The translations under genes were made by a program, and so were the position numbers. A stretch of DNA of 23,980 nt from Chloroflexota bacterium (lineage in GTDB: Bacteria > Chloroflexota > Dehalococcoidia > SZUA-161), in contig VGNW01000008.1 of the NCBI GenBank assembly GCA_016865955.1, forward strand, positions 1 to 23,980, written 5' to 3'. The notes beneath the pieces are model-generated. The model saw only the letters and a list, made by a program, of their open reading frames with translations. It did no database searches and was not told the DNA's origin. Below are positions 6,161 to 14,084 of the stretch, one piece after another; the first letter of the stretch is position 1; each line of letters begins with the position of its first letter.

Positions 6161-8161
6161 ATGAGCGCCCAGCAATTCAAGTATCTTTTCACTCCCATTA
6201 AAATCGGCCCCTTCACCGTGAAGAACAGGATAATGGTATCGCCACATGGCCCACTGATGAATGAGTTGGGCCTGCCTACCGAGGAATTCATCCACTATGA
6301 AATCGAGAAGGCAAAGGGTGGGGCGGGATGGGTGTGCATGTCAGTGGGCTACACCATGCCGCGCGACACATGGTTCATGAGACCCAACGGCGGACACTTC
6401 GACCGTCACATCTGGGCATGGTTGAAAGAGATAATTCCGGGCTTTAAGAAGATCGCAGACGGTGTCCACGAATACGGAGCCAGGTGCAGCTTCCAGCTTT
6501 ACTCAATCGACCTGGGGAATAAGAAAGGACCATCATGTATCCCGGATTGCAACTTTGCCGATGAGATGTGGGAGGCGATGACCAAAGAGGATATCAAGGA
6601 ATATCTTGATTATCACCGTATCTGCTGCGAGAACATTATGGCGGCCGGCTTCGACGGCATAGATATACATAACCACTCCGGTGTATGTACTGATTTCCTC
6701 TCAGCCAGTATCAACAAGCGCACCGATGAATACGGCGGCTCGCTGGAGAACAGAGCCAGGCTGCTCATGGAGACCATAGAGGTTACCAGAAAAGTGGTGG
6801 GCAAAAACAAAGCCATCGGCTACACTCTAACCGTAGATGACCTGCTGCCCGGTTCGATTGTACCGGACGAGGCAGTGCAGCTTGCCAAATGGCTGGATCA
6901 GGACAAAAAGGTTGATTATATGTTTTGCGGCATCGGCAGGGAGACCCAGTCCATGCACATGTACTTTGGGCCTCACTATCTGCCGCCTGCCTACCAAGCG
7001 TACGCTGTGGAGCAAATCAAAGAGGTAGTGAAGAATATCCCCATAGTCGCCGTGGGCAGGATAAACGACCCCATGCTGGCGGAGAGCCTCATCGCTGAGG
7101 GCAAGACAGACATCGTAGCCATGGCCAGACCGCTCATCGCCGACCCGGAACTGCCCAACAAGGCAAAAGAGGGCAGGCTGGACGATATTCGACCCTGCAT
7201 GGGAGACAACCAGAACTGCGTAAAGTACATGCTGGACGGGCAGCCCATAAGATGCCTTTGCAATGCTACCGTGGGCATGGAGCAAATGGGATGGGGCATT
7301 GGGGGTATGAAGAAGGCAGCCACCAAGAAAAAAGTAGTGGTAGTTGGCGGAGGTCCCGCTGGGCTCGAGGCAGCCAGAGTCGCCGCTCTGAGAGGGCACG
7401 ATGTGACCCTTTATGAGAAAGCCAAGGAACTGGGCGGGCAAGCTCTGCAGGCGGAGAAGATACCGGGCAGGGAAGAGATGGGAGGACTCGTCAGGTGGCA
7501 GAAGATACAGCTACCGCAAGCTGGAGTGAAGATAGTTACCGGCACAACGGTAACTTCGGATATGATTCTGAAGATGCACCCCAAACCGGATGTCGTTATA
7601 GTAGCAACCGGCGCTGATTGGATGCGCAACGCCTTCTCCGGCCAGAGTACAGCGGAAGTAGTGGGCTGGCAACAGGACAACGTGTTCACACCGAGCGATG
7701 TTGTCCTCGGCAAAGCCAAGATCGGGAAGAAAGCTGTCATCTGGGATGCCCGACAAGACATCACTGCTATAGGCATCGCCGAGATTCTCGCCGACCAAGG
7801 TGCCCAGGTGCAGATAATAGCACCCACTCCCTTTATAGGCAGCCTGGACCAGATAAAGGATATGACATGGTTCCACTCAATTCCGAGAATTCGCAAGAAA
7901 GGCGTAGTGCTGACTCCACAGACTTTCTTATTCGGGATTGCAGACAAGACCCTCACTGTAATCGATATACATACTATGGATGCAAGCGAGATAACAGATG
8001 TAGATACCTTGGTACTGATAGCTGGCAAGAACCCCATTGACAATCTATACACTGAGCTTGAAGGCAAAGTCAAAGAGCTATACAAGATAGGAGATGCCAG
8101 AAACCCGCACACGATGGGCAGCGCCAACCGCGACGGGCACCTTGTAGGGAGATGGATATAG
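6161..8161 (+). CDS. Divergent 2,4-dienoyl-CoA reductase/old yellow enzyme family oxidoreductase (FMN, Fe-S, FAD)
   Basis: This is a 666-aa two-part flavoprotein with the layout of FadH/enoate reductase. Residues about 1-340 form an FMN TIM barrel (FKYLFTPIKIG, KNRIMVSP, RTDEYGGSLENRARLL at 187-202, VAVGRINDP, MARPLIADPELPNKA). A cysteine cluster follows (346-367), then an FAD/NAD(P) Rossmann half beginning VVVVGGGPAGLEAA at about 392. The cluster reads C346-x2-D349-x3-C353-x11-C365, so Asp replaces the second of four expected cysteines, with an extra C367 nearby. The positions of the FadH catalytic Tyr and His appear as V175 and, in GIGRET, Glu. An unsaturated acyl or enoate substrate is therefore uncertain. 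ATG 6161 follows a near-perfect Shine-Dalgarno. The Etf genes lie downstream. Confidence 0.87.
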   Translation: MSAQQFKYLFTPIKIGPFTVKNRIMVSPHGPLMNELGLPTEEFIHYEIEKAKGGAGWVCMSVGYTMPRDTWFMRPNGGHFDRHIWAWLKEIIPGFKKIADGVHEYGARCSFQLYSIDLGNKKGPSCIPDCNFADEMWEAMTKEDIKEYLDYHRICCENIMAAGFDGIDIHNHSGVCTDFLSASINKRTDEYGGSLENRARLLMETIEVTRKVVGKNKAIGYTLTVDDLLPGSIVPDEAVQLAKWLDQDKKVDYMFCGIGRETQSMHMYFGPHYLPPAYQAYAVEQIKEVVKNIPIVAVGRINDPMLAESLIAEGKTDIVAMARPLIADPELPNKAKEGRLDDIRPCMGDNQNCVKYMLDGQPIRCLCNATVGMEQMGWGIGGMKKAATKKKVVVVGGGPAGLEAARVAALRGHDVTLYEKAKELGGQALQAEKIPGREEMGGLVRWQKIQLPQAGVKIVTGTTVTSDMILKMHPKPDVVIVATGADWMRNAFSGQSTAEVVGWQQDNVFTPSDVVLGKAKIGKKAVIWDARQDITAIGIAEILADQGAQVQIIAPTPFIGSLDQIKDMTWFHSIPRIRKKGVVLTPQTFLFGIADKTLTVIDIHTMDASEITDVDTLVLIAGKNPIDNLYTELEGKVKELYKIGDARNPHTMGSANRDGHLVGRWI

Positions 8162-8220
8162 GAGGCGGAGAGGCAGCGGAAAGTATTTAAAACCGAGTTA
8201 AAATTAAAAACAAAGCAGCC

Positions 8221-8300
8221 AACAGGGGCACCCCTTGGGTTATAGTTATCGTTGTGATATAATCCTACGATGGAGCTAATCTCAAGGGGGTGCCCCTGTT
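8221..8300. repeat. 80-bp near-palindromic element with 16-17 bp terminal inverted repeats
   Basis: The left arm AACAGGGGCACCCCTT (8221-8236) and the right arm AAGGGGGTGCCCCTGTT (8284-8300) are inverted repeats differing by one extra G. A second imperfect pair lies inside: 8240-8252 with 8267-8279, including perfect ATCGT/ACGAT. The whole element therefore folds back about a centre near 8260. Each outer arm is itself close to a palindrome (GGGG-CA-CCCC). No target-site duplication is visible in the flanks. It could be a foldback miniature element, a pair of operators around the promoter, or an RNA structure. Confidence 0.75.
8235..8263 (+). promoter_or_regulatory. Putative etfA promoter inside the palindrome
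   Basis: TTGGGT (8235-8240, three of six), a 17-bp spacer and a perfect TATAAT (8258-8263) preceded by TG at 8255-8256 (extended -10). The -35 overlaps the left inverted-repeat arm, and the right arm lies about 15-30 bases downstream of the expected start near 8270. Proteins bound to the arms could therefore repress it. Confidence 0.5.
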
Positions 8301-8393
8301 ACTTTATCGTACGCGATATTTTAAGAACGCGTTTCCGACCTAGATGCCGTCCGGGTGGTGTCAAGCCGCTGTTCAATTACAGGAACTTTATTC

Positions 8394-9443
8394 ATGGAAG
8401 ATAAGGGTCGCAAGAATCCTCAGGAATTAACCCCGAATCCCTCAAGTGTTAGCGTTGAAAGCAAAGGCGTCTGGTTTATTGCCGAGCATAAGGCAGGACA
8501 GCTCGAAAAAACTGCTTTCCTGCTTGCCGGAGAAGGCAAAGCCCTTTCTACAAAGCTTGGTGAAGAGCTTGCGGCAGTAATCATAGGCAGCAAAGTCAAA
8601 CACCTCGCAGACCAGTTAAGCCCCTACGGAGTAGAGAAAGCCTTTATTATAGAGGACGAGCTTCTGGAGGAATACACAGGCGACGCCCATGTGAATGTCC
8701 TCTCCCGGATAGTTAAATCGAACAAACCATCCCTTATCCTCTTTCCCACGACACCTATGGGCAACGACCTCGCGCCCAGAATTGCCGCAAGGCTAAGGGT
8801 GGGCATGATAGCTCGCTATACCGAGATAGAGGTTGATAGAGAAAAGAAGCTTACGATACGCAGACCCATACACGGCGGCAAGGCTACCGCTACAGTTGTG
8901 ACACTCAATAAGCCTCTCATAGCAACCATTGACACTCAGTTGCTCACTGTGCAGAAAGCTCCGCAGGCAAATAACGTTCAGGTTATCGAGACCGGTGTAA
9001 AGGTTGACCCCGGGAGCATAAAGACTCGATTCATCGATTACAAGAAAGCCGACCCCTGTGCAGTATGCGTAAGCGAAGCAGAGATCGTCATCGGCGTGGG
9101 CAAAGGTCTGAGCTGCGCTGAGAATCTTAAAGCAGTCGAGGAGCTGGCGCGTATCCTCGGTGCATCCATTGGAGGAAGCAGACGCGCCACAGACGAACGA
9201 TGGATATCCGATGAAAGAAGAATAGGCTTAACGGGCAAAAACATAGCGCCCAAGCTTTACCTGATATGCGGCATCTCGGGAGCATTTCACCACACCCTGA
9301 GCATAAAAAGCTCCCAGCTTATGGTTGCCATCAATAAAGATAAGAACGCCCCCATCGCCAAACTTGCCGATATGGTTATTATCGGCGATATGCAGCAGAT
9401 AATACCGGAGCTTGCCAGGCAATTGAAGGAGACCTTGAAGTAG
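8394..9443 (+). CDS. etfA: Electron transfer flavoprotein, alpha subunit
   Basis: It is the FAD-binding half of an Etf heterodimer that passes electrons between flavoenzymes. The N-terminal half (about 20-200) is the alpha/beta domain with FPTTPMGNDLAPRIAARL. The C-terminal FAD domain carries GGSRRATDERWISDERRIGLTGK, APKLYLICGISGAFHH and AINKDKNAPIAKLADMVIIGD. The FAD-contact Ser-Arg, Thr, Ser and His positions are kept, but the usual GQTGK and GAIQHLAGM are changed to GLTGK and GAFHHTLSI. ATG 8394 is chosen because CAGGAA (8380-8385) precedes it; GTG 8355 upstream in frame has no Shine-Dalgarno. This gives 349 aa. The order etfA-etfB is the reverse of the more usual etfB-etfA. Confidence 0.92.
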   Translation: MEDKGRKNPQELTPNPSSVSVESKGVWFIAEHKAGQLEKTAFLLAGEGKALSTKLGEELAAVIIGSKVKHLADQLSPYGVEKAFIIEDELLEEYTGDAHVNVLSRIVKSNKPSLILFPTTPMGNDLAPRIAARLRVGMIARYTEIEVDREKKLTIRRPIHGGKATATVVTLNKPLIATIDTQLLTVQKAPQANNVQVIETGVKVDPGSIKTRFIDYKKADPCAVCVSEAEIVIGVGKGLSCAENLKAVEELARILGASIGGSRRATDERWISDERRIGLTGKNIAPKLYLICGISGAFHHTLSIKSSQLMVAINKDKNAPIAKLADMVIIGDMQQIIPELARQLKETLK

Positions 9444-9490
9444 AATTGCCGATGTCGTCACAAAGTAGATTGTAACTGCCGAGTGAAATT

Positions 9491-10351
9491 ATGAGAGTTG
9501 TAGTCTGCGTAAAACAGGTTCCCGACCAGACGCTTATTAAATTCAACATCGATACTGGAAGCCTCAATAATATCCATTACATTATCGACCCTGTAGATGA
9601 AACATCTGTAAGCGAGGCTATTAAAATCAGGGAGAAAAATGGAGGCGAGGTCATCGCCGTAAGCCTGGGACCGTCTAGGACGGAGGAGGTGCTGAGGACC
9701 TGTCTGAAGATGGGTGCCGATAAAGCGATACACCTTTGTGACGAGATTTTCGATAATCTGGATGTATATTCAGTATCCACCGTTCTAGCCAGGCAGATTG
9801 CCAGTCTCAAATACGATATAATCCTGTGCGGCCGCGAGTCGATGGACGAAGGCAACGGATTTATGGGGGCAGGAATCGCCGAGTGGCTGGATTTACCGCT
9901 GGTAACATCCGTTACCAGACTCGATGTTTTTGCCGATACGATGACTGCCAGGGTTCACCGTCGCATCAAGGGGGGAGATAGAGAAATACTGGAAGCCCCG
10001 CTGCCGGCGGTCTTCGCCGTTGAAAGCGTTCTGTCGAAGCCGATATATCCTCCGCTCAGAACGATTCTGGCCGGGCTCAAAAAGCAAATAATCAAAGTCG
10101 ATTCCCAATCTCTGGGCGTGGATAAAAATACCCTCCAGCCTTTGACGTCTATTCTCAGTGTCTCCCAACCGAAACCCAGACTGAAGAAAACAGCTACGAT
10201 AGACAGCAAGCTAACCGCACATGAAAGAATGAAGCTCCTCATGTCGGGCGGCGCCCAGCAGAAAAGCTCCAAAACAATCGAGAAGCCCCCGCAGGCGGCT
10301 GTCGCCGATATTATACAATTCCTGATAACACACGGGATAATATCCAGATAG
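9491..10351 (+). CDS. etfB: Electron transfer flavoprotein, beta subunit
   Basis: It is the partner of EtfA, binding AMP or a second FAD. It starts MRVVVCVKQVPDQTLIKFN and continues with IDPVDETSVSEAIKIREKNGG, VIAVSLGPSRTEEVLRTCLKMGADKAIHL, LCGRESMDEGNGFMGAGIAEWLDLPLVTSV, and the KLPAV-like APLPAVFAVES. The cofactor loop differs from the DGDTAQVGP form common in many bacterial EtfB proteins, so flavin occupancy and bifurcation cannot be called from sequence alone. At 286 aa it is longer than usual (about 250-260). The extra C-terminal segment (about 225-286) has basic runs and ends in a predicted helix. The gap to etfA is 47 bases. ATG 9491 has only a weak Shine-Dalgarno. Confidence 0.92.
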   Translation: MRVVVCVKQVPDQTLIKFNIDTGSLNNIHYIIDPVDETSVSEAIKIREKNGGEVIAVSLGPSRTEEVLRTCLKMGADKAIHLCDEIFDNLDVYSVSTVLARQIASLKYDIILCGRESMDEGNGFMGAGIAEWLDLPLVTSVTRLDVFADTMTARVHRRIKGGDREILEAPLPAVFAVESVLSKPIYPPLRTILAGLKKQIIKVDSQSLGVDKNTLQPLTSILSVSQPKPRLKKTATIDSKLTAHERMKLLMSGGAQQKSSKTIEKPPQAAVADIIQFLITHGIISR

Positions 10352-10488
10352 CATCTACCCCTCCGGGCTACCGTTCCGCTAGTCGTTCTTCTCAATCTCA
10401 ACCATTAATCGCTATACGGAGCAATCAGCAAATATGTCCTGAACGCGTAAAATATGTATGTAAGATAAATCGAGGAGAATTTACAATA
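10352..10488. other. First part of the etfB-groES intergenic gap, nothing recognised
   Basis: The gap from the etfB stop to groES is 304 bases. This first part has no convincing ORF, terminator hairpin or promoter; the second part holds the phased repeat, promoter and CIRCE listed separately. If etfB has an intrinsic terminator it is not evident here. Confidence 0.4.
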
Positions 10489-10548
10489 TATTTGCCTACA
10501 TTTCACCATAAATGGATGTAAATGCCATTAATTGCCTGTAAATGGACT
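10489..10548 (+). repeat. 10-bp phased tandem repeat upstream of the groESL promoter
   Basis: Successive decamers from 10509 read TAAATGGATG, TAAATGCCAT, TAATTGCCTG and TAAATGGACT. In the same phase 20 bases earlier is TATTTGCCTA (10489-10498), with a degenerate unit CATTTCACCA between. TGTAAATG recurs exactly 20 bases apart (10517 and 10537). The array ends where the -35 TTGCTG begins. Phasing at one helical turn suggests a protein array or flexible DNA at the promoter; its function is unknown. Confidence 0.55.
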
Positions 10549-10576
10549 TGCTGTCACCTTAAAACTGAGTTATCCT
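10548..10576 (+). promoter_or_regulatory. groESL promoter
   Basis: TTGCTG (10548-10553), a 17-bp spacer and TATCCT (10571-10576). The fit is moderate, but the position is right: the predicted start near 10583 lies directly at the CIRCE operator, so a repressor bound there would block it. Confidence 0.55.
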
Positions 10577-10584
10577 AATAGCGA

Positions 10585-10611
10585 TTAGCACTCTCTTAAA
10601 GAGAGTGCTAA
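10585..10611. promoter_or_regulatory. CIRCE operator (HrcA binding site)
   Basis: A perfect match to the CIRCE consensus TTAGCACTC-N9-GAGTGCTAA, with the inner nine bases TCTTAAAGA extending the symmetry. HrcA binds this element and represses chaperone genes until heat stress draws GroEL away. hrcA itself is not in the window. Confidence 0.97.
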
Positions 10612-10655
10612 TTACGGTTAGAGAATAAAAATAACTTTAGAAAGGGAGGTTGGAG

Positions 10656-10952
10656 ATGACAATGAACCTGAAACCCTTGGGAGACCGGGTCATTGTAAAG
10701 CCAATAGTGAAAGAGGAGGTGACGAAGGGTGGCATAGTCCTGCCCGATACTGCCAAAGAGAAGCCCCAGGAGGGCGAAATCGTGGCGGTCGGCCCAGGGA
10801 AGCTTACAGACGATGGCAAGCGCATTGAGATGGATGTCAAGAAGGGCGACAGGGTAATCTATGCCAAGTATGCAGGTACGGAATGGAAATATGAGAACCA
10901 GGAATACCTGATACTGCGCGAAAGTGACATCCTGGCTAAAATCAGCAAGTAG
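10656..10952 (+). CDS. groES: Co-chaperonin GroES (Hsp10)
   Basis: GroES forms the heptameric lid of the GroEL folding chamber in the cytoplasm. The sequence shows LKPLGDRVIVKPIVKEEVTKGGIVLPDTAKEKPQEGEIVAVGPGK, including the mobile loop (about 18-35), and ends GDRVIYAKYAGTEWKYENQEYLILRESDILAKI. GGGAGG at 10644-10649 lies 6 bases before ATG 10656, giving 98 aa. ATG 10662 (96 aa) is an alternative, preceded by its own GGAG. TTG 10650 overlaps the Shine-Dalgarno and is unlikely. It is under CIRCE control and is followed 41 bases later by groEL. Confidence 0.96.
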   Translation: MTMNLKPLGDRVIVKPIVKEEVTKGGIVLPDTAKEKPQEGEIVAVGPGKLTDDGKRIEMDVKKGDRVIYAKYAGTEWKYENQEYLILRESDILAKISK

Positions 10953-10993
10953 AGAAACAATTCTGCAGGAAAACTAAAGAGGAGGAAGAATAA

Positions 10994-12616
10994 ATGGCCA
11001 AACAGCTTGCGTATGATGAGGAAGCAAGACGCGCTTTAAGAAAGGGAATCGATGCCCTCGCCGGGGCTGTTAAGATAACCCTGGGGCCCAAAGGGCGCAA
11101 CGTAGTGCTCGACAAGAAATGGGGCCCGCCAAATGTGTGCAGCGATGGCGTTACTATCGCCAAAGAGATTGAACTGAAGGACCCGCTGGAGAACATCGGC
11201 GCCCAGTTGATAAAAGAGGCAGCCACCAAGACCAATGACGTAGCCGGCGATGGCACAACCACCGCTGTAGTACTGGCGCAGGCAATTCTGCATGAAGGCA
11301 TGAAGAATGTCGCCGCCGGTGCTAATCCAATGGCCCTTAAGAGAGGAATCGAAAGAGGTGTGGCAGCGATGGTGGAAGAGCTCAAGAAAATAGCCACGCC
11401 GATAAAGGGCAAGGAACAGATAGCGCAGGTAGCCAGCCTGTCCGCTCATGAGAATGAAATCGGCGAGTTGATAGCCGAGGTCATGGAGAAAGTGGGCAAG
11501 GATGGCGTCATCACCGTAGAAGAATCCAAGGGAATCAAGTTTGAAACCGAGTATGTAGAGGGTATGCAGTTCGACCGCGGCTATATCAGCCCCTACTTCA
11601 TCACCAATGCCGAGCGCATGGAGGCTGTGCTGGAAGACCCATATATATTGATTACCGATAAGAAGATCTCGGCTATTGCCGACATACTGCCGCTGCTGGA
11701 GAAGCTGCTGCAGGTGTCCAAGAACCTCGTAGTCATTGCCGAAGACGTCGAGGGAGAGGCACTGGCAACGCTGGTTGTCAATAAACTCAGAGGAACTCTG
11801 AACTGTCTGGCAGTTAAAGCCCCGGGCTTCGGCGACAGGCGCAAGGCTATGCTAGAAGATATAGCCATTCTGACCGGCGGCCAGGTTATCAGCGAGGATA
11901 TAGGCAGAAAGCTCGATTCGACCACCATCAACGATTTGGGTCGCGCCCGCAAGGTAGTGTCCAATAAGGACGACACCACCATCGTAGAGGGCAAAGGCTC
12001 CGATGATGATATAAAGGGCCGCATCAAGCAAATCAAAGCCCAGATCGATGAGACTACTTCCGATTTCGACCGCGAGAAGTTACAGGAAAGACTAGCCCGT
12101 CTGGCAGGAGGCGTTGCAGTTATCAAAGTCGGCGCCGCTACCGAGGTCGAACTCAAGGAGAAGAAGCACCGCGTCGAGGATGCCCTGTCCGCAACACGTG
12201 CAGCCGTCGAGGAAGGCATAGTTCCCGGCGGTGGCGTAGCCCTGCTGAACGCCATGCACGTTCTGGACAAGATTAAGGCTGATGGCGATGAGGCGACAGG
12301 GATAGCAATCCTGAAGAAAGCCCTGGAAGAGCCGATGCGCCAGATTGCCATAAACGCCGGCAAGGAAGGCTCGGTGGCAGTGGAATACGTCAAGAAGGCC
12401 AAGAAAGGCATCGGCTACGATGCCGATAAGGACGAGTATGTCAACATGGTGGAGAGAGGAATCATAGACCCGGCTAAAGTGACCCGCGCCGGTTTGGAAA
12501 ATGCCGCCAGTATCGCCGCCATGGTTTTGACAACTGAAGCCCTGGTTACCGATATCCCCGAGAAGGAAAAAATGCCGCCCATGCCTCCCGGAGGCGGGAT
12601 GGAAGGCATGTACTAA
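10994..12616 (+). CDS. groEL: Chaperonin GroEL (Hsp60)
   Basis: GroEL is the 14-subunit ATP-driven folding chamber. The 540 residues cover equatorial, intermediate and apical domains: TLGPKGRNVVLDKKWGPPNV, the nucleotide-binding VAGDGTTTAVVLAQ, VKAPGFGDRRKAMLEDIAILTGG in the apical region, and EGIVPGGGVALLNA near the end. The C-terminus is PPGGGMEGMY, a short version of the Gly-Met tail. GAGGAGG upstream of ATG 10994 is a strong Shine-Dalgarno. It forms a bicistronic unit with groES under CIRCE and is closed by the hairpin terminator at 12653. Confidence 0.98.
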   Translation: MAKQLAYDEEARRALRKGIDALAGAVKITLGPKGRNVVLDKKWGPPNVCSDGVTIAKEIELKDPLENIGAQLIKEAATKTNDVAGDGTTTAVVLAQAILHEGMKNVAAGANPMALKRGIERGVAAMVEELKKIATPIKGKEQIAQVASLSAHENEIGELIAEVMEKVGKDGVITVEESKGIKFETEYVEGMQFDRGYISPYFITNAERMEAVLEDPYILITDKKISAIADILPLLEKLLQVSKNLVVIAEDVEGEALATLVVNKLRGTLNCLAVKAPGFGDRRKAMLEDIAILTGGQVISEDIGRKLDSTTINDLGRARKVVSNKDDTTIVEGKGSDDDIKGRIKQIKAQIDETTSDFDREKLQERLARLAGGVAVIKVGAATEVELKEKKHRVEDALSATRAAVEEGIVPGGGVALLNAMHVLDKIKADGDEATGIAILKKALEEPMRQIAINAGKEGSVAVEYVKKAKKGIGYDADKDEYVNMVERGIIDPAKVTRAGLENAASIAAMVLTTEALVTDIPEKEKMPPMPPGGGMEGMY

Positions 12617-12652
12617 AATACGATAACCAATAACAAGTCCCATATAGAAATG

Positions 12653-12691
12653 AAAGAAGCTGCGGCTTGTGCCGCAGCTTCTTTTTCTTTC
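12653..12691 (+). terminator. Rho-independent terminator of groESL
   Basis: A perfect 14-bp stem AAAGAAGCTGCGGC (12653-12666) with GCCGCAGCTTCTTT (12671-12684), loop TTGT, then TTCTTTC. It lies 36 bases after the groEL stop and 22 bases from the end of the convergent peptidase gene, which it may also serve. The T tract on the minus strand is interrupted. Confidence 0.93.
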
Positions 12692-12712
12692 GGAACGACC
12701 ACAAATGCCGTA

Positions 12713-13978
12713 CTAAAGTCGGAGCAGCTTCTCTACTTTTTTCGTGTTTCGCACCGGTCCGACTAAAGCAAAGTTGATTTTGGAGGTTAGCAACAGCTTG
12801 CGTGCCACATTTCGTACATCCCCGGCAGTGACGGCATCCACCTTCGCGATCACTTCATCCAATGTCAATATCTGATTTGTGAGCAATTCCTGCCCTCCCA
12901 TCCAGCCCGCTACGCTGCGCGTATCCTCCATACGCAACATCAGACGTCCCTTCCCCATCTCCTTAGCCTTGACCAATTCCGCCTCAGGGACCGGTTCATC
13001 GCGGAGCCGAACCATCTCATGAATAATAGCCTCTACGGCTGATTCCAGCTTTCGGGGGTCTACGCCCGCATATACGGATAACGAGCCTGAATCGCGATAA
13101 TAGCTGACATGGCTATGCACATCGTAAGCAAGACCTTTGCGTTCCCGGAGCTCCAGGAATAAGCGGCTGCTCATCCCTTCTCCGAGGATTACATTCAGAA
13201 GGTCCAGGGGAAAACGGTCGGGATGCATATTATCCAGACCTCGCACCGCCAGACAAAAATGAACTTGCTCCGTCTTTCTTTGCTCACTCCTTATACGGGG
13301 TGATTCCTGACTGTTTTCGGCAGGGAACCATGATATGGGAACACCGCCGGACCAATCTCCCATCAATTTGCCCACCGAGTTCACGACCTCTTCATGGCTT
13401 ATGTCTCCGGTTACGCTGATTACCGTATTATTGGGCAGATAAAGCCCGGGCAAATAATCCAGCATTGTCTCCCGATTGAAGCTACTTACCGTCTCCCTGG
13501 TACCGGCTACATCGCGACCTAAAGCCTGTCCAGGCCAAATCACTTCATCTATGAGCGTATCGACCCGGCTCTGAGGTGAGTCCATGCTCATCTTCAGTTC
13601 TTCGATAATAACCTTGCGTTCGTTCTCCATCTCTACGGAGTCGAATTTGGAGTTGCGCAGCATGTCCGCCAGTAAATCCAGAGCCGTAAAAAAGTGAGGA
13701 CGCGCTACTTTTACCCAGTATACTGTCAGCTCCTTGTCAGTGCCGCCATTGAGCACACCGCCGACACAGTCGATTGTCTCCGATATCTCTTTAGCCGTCG
13801 GGCGTTTCCCGGTACCTTTGAAACATAAATGCTCCACAAAGTGCGATAATCCCGCCTGTTCGGGCAACTCGTATCTGGAACCAGCCCCGATGAACATGCT
13901 CACGCATACAGCACGGGTATGCGGCATCGCGCTGGTGACTATCCTGAGCCCGTTATCGATGGTTGTTTTACGGTACAT
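12713..13978 (-). CDS. M16 family zinc peptidase (processing-peptidase-like)
   Basis: This is a pitrilysin-fold metalloprotease related to mitochondrial processing peptidase beta and bacterial YmxG/PepR-like proteins. The inverted zinc motif HFVEH gives H46, E49 and H50, with the distal glutamate E126 or E127 in ERKVIIEELK. The family's GAGSRYE, LCFKGTGKRP and NGGTDKELTVYW are present, and the C-terminal M16 half is recognisable (LPLDLLNVILGEGMSSRLFLELRERKGLAYDV). At 421 aa it is the normal single-chain bacterial form, so it should be active on peptides. ATG 13978 is fixed by an in-frame TAA two codons upstream, and AAGGGAG lies about 14 bases before it. A separate promoter precedes it. Confidence 0.93.
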   Translation of the reverse strand: MYRKTTIDNGLRIVTSAMPHTRAVCVSMFIGAGSRYELPEQAGLSHFVEHLCFKGTGKRPTAKEISETIDCVGGVLNGGTDKELTVYWVKVARPHFFTALDLLADMLRNSKFDSVEMENERKVIIEELKMSMDSPQSRVDTLIDEVIWPGQALGRDVAGTRETVSSFNRETMLDYLPGLYLPNNTVISVTGDISHEEVVNSVGKLMGDWSGGVPISWFPAENSQESPRIRSEQRKTEQVHFCLAVRGLDNMHPDRFPLDLLNVILGEGMSSRLFLELRERKGLAYDVHSHVSYYRDSGSLSVYAGVDPRKLESAVEAIIHEMVRLRDEPVPEAELVKAKEMGKGRLMLRMEDTRSVAGWMGGQELLTNQILTLDEVIAKVDAVTAGDVRNVARKLLLTSKINFALVGPVRNTKKVEKLLRL

Positions 13979-14033
13979 GCGTTAAGTGTTAACTCCCTTA
14001 ATGTTAAAAGTGGCTTTAAGCCCCACCTCTGTC

Positions 14034-14062
14034 ATTTTATCTACCCTTGTGTACCCCGTCAA
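14034..14062 (-). promoter_or_regulatory. Promoter of the M16 peptidase gene
   Basis: On the minus strand, TTGACG (14062-14057, five of six), a 17-base spacer and TAAAAT (14039-14034, five of six). It lies in the 106-base gap between the geranylgeranyl-reductase gene and the peptidase, so the peptidase can be transcribed on its own. Confidence 0.65.
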
Positions 14063-14084
14063 ACGTCTTCCGGTGCAAGGAAAG

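Noticed and set aside
7411..8127. A 238-codon minus-strand frame opposite the oxidoreductase
   Set aside because: Shadow of the FAD-domain coding sequence; its protein composition is Ser/Pro-rich noise without domain motifs.
10489..10548. The phased decamers as a CRISPR array
   Set aside because: The units are 10 bp with no spacers, and no cas genes are present.
11593..12411. A 272-codon minus-strand frame opposite groEL
   Set aside because: Antisense of highly conserved GroEL codons; Ser/Leu-rich with no family signature.
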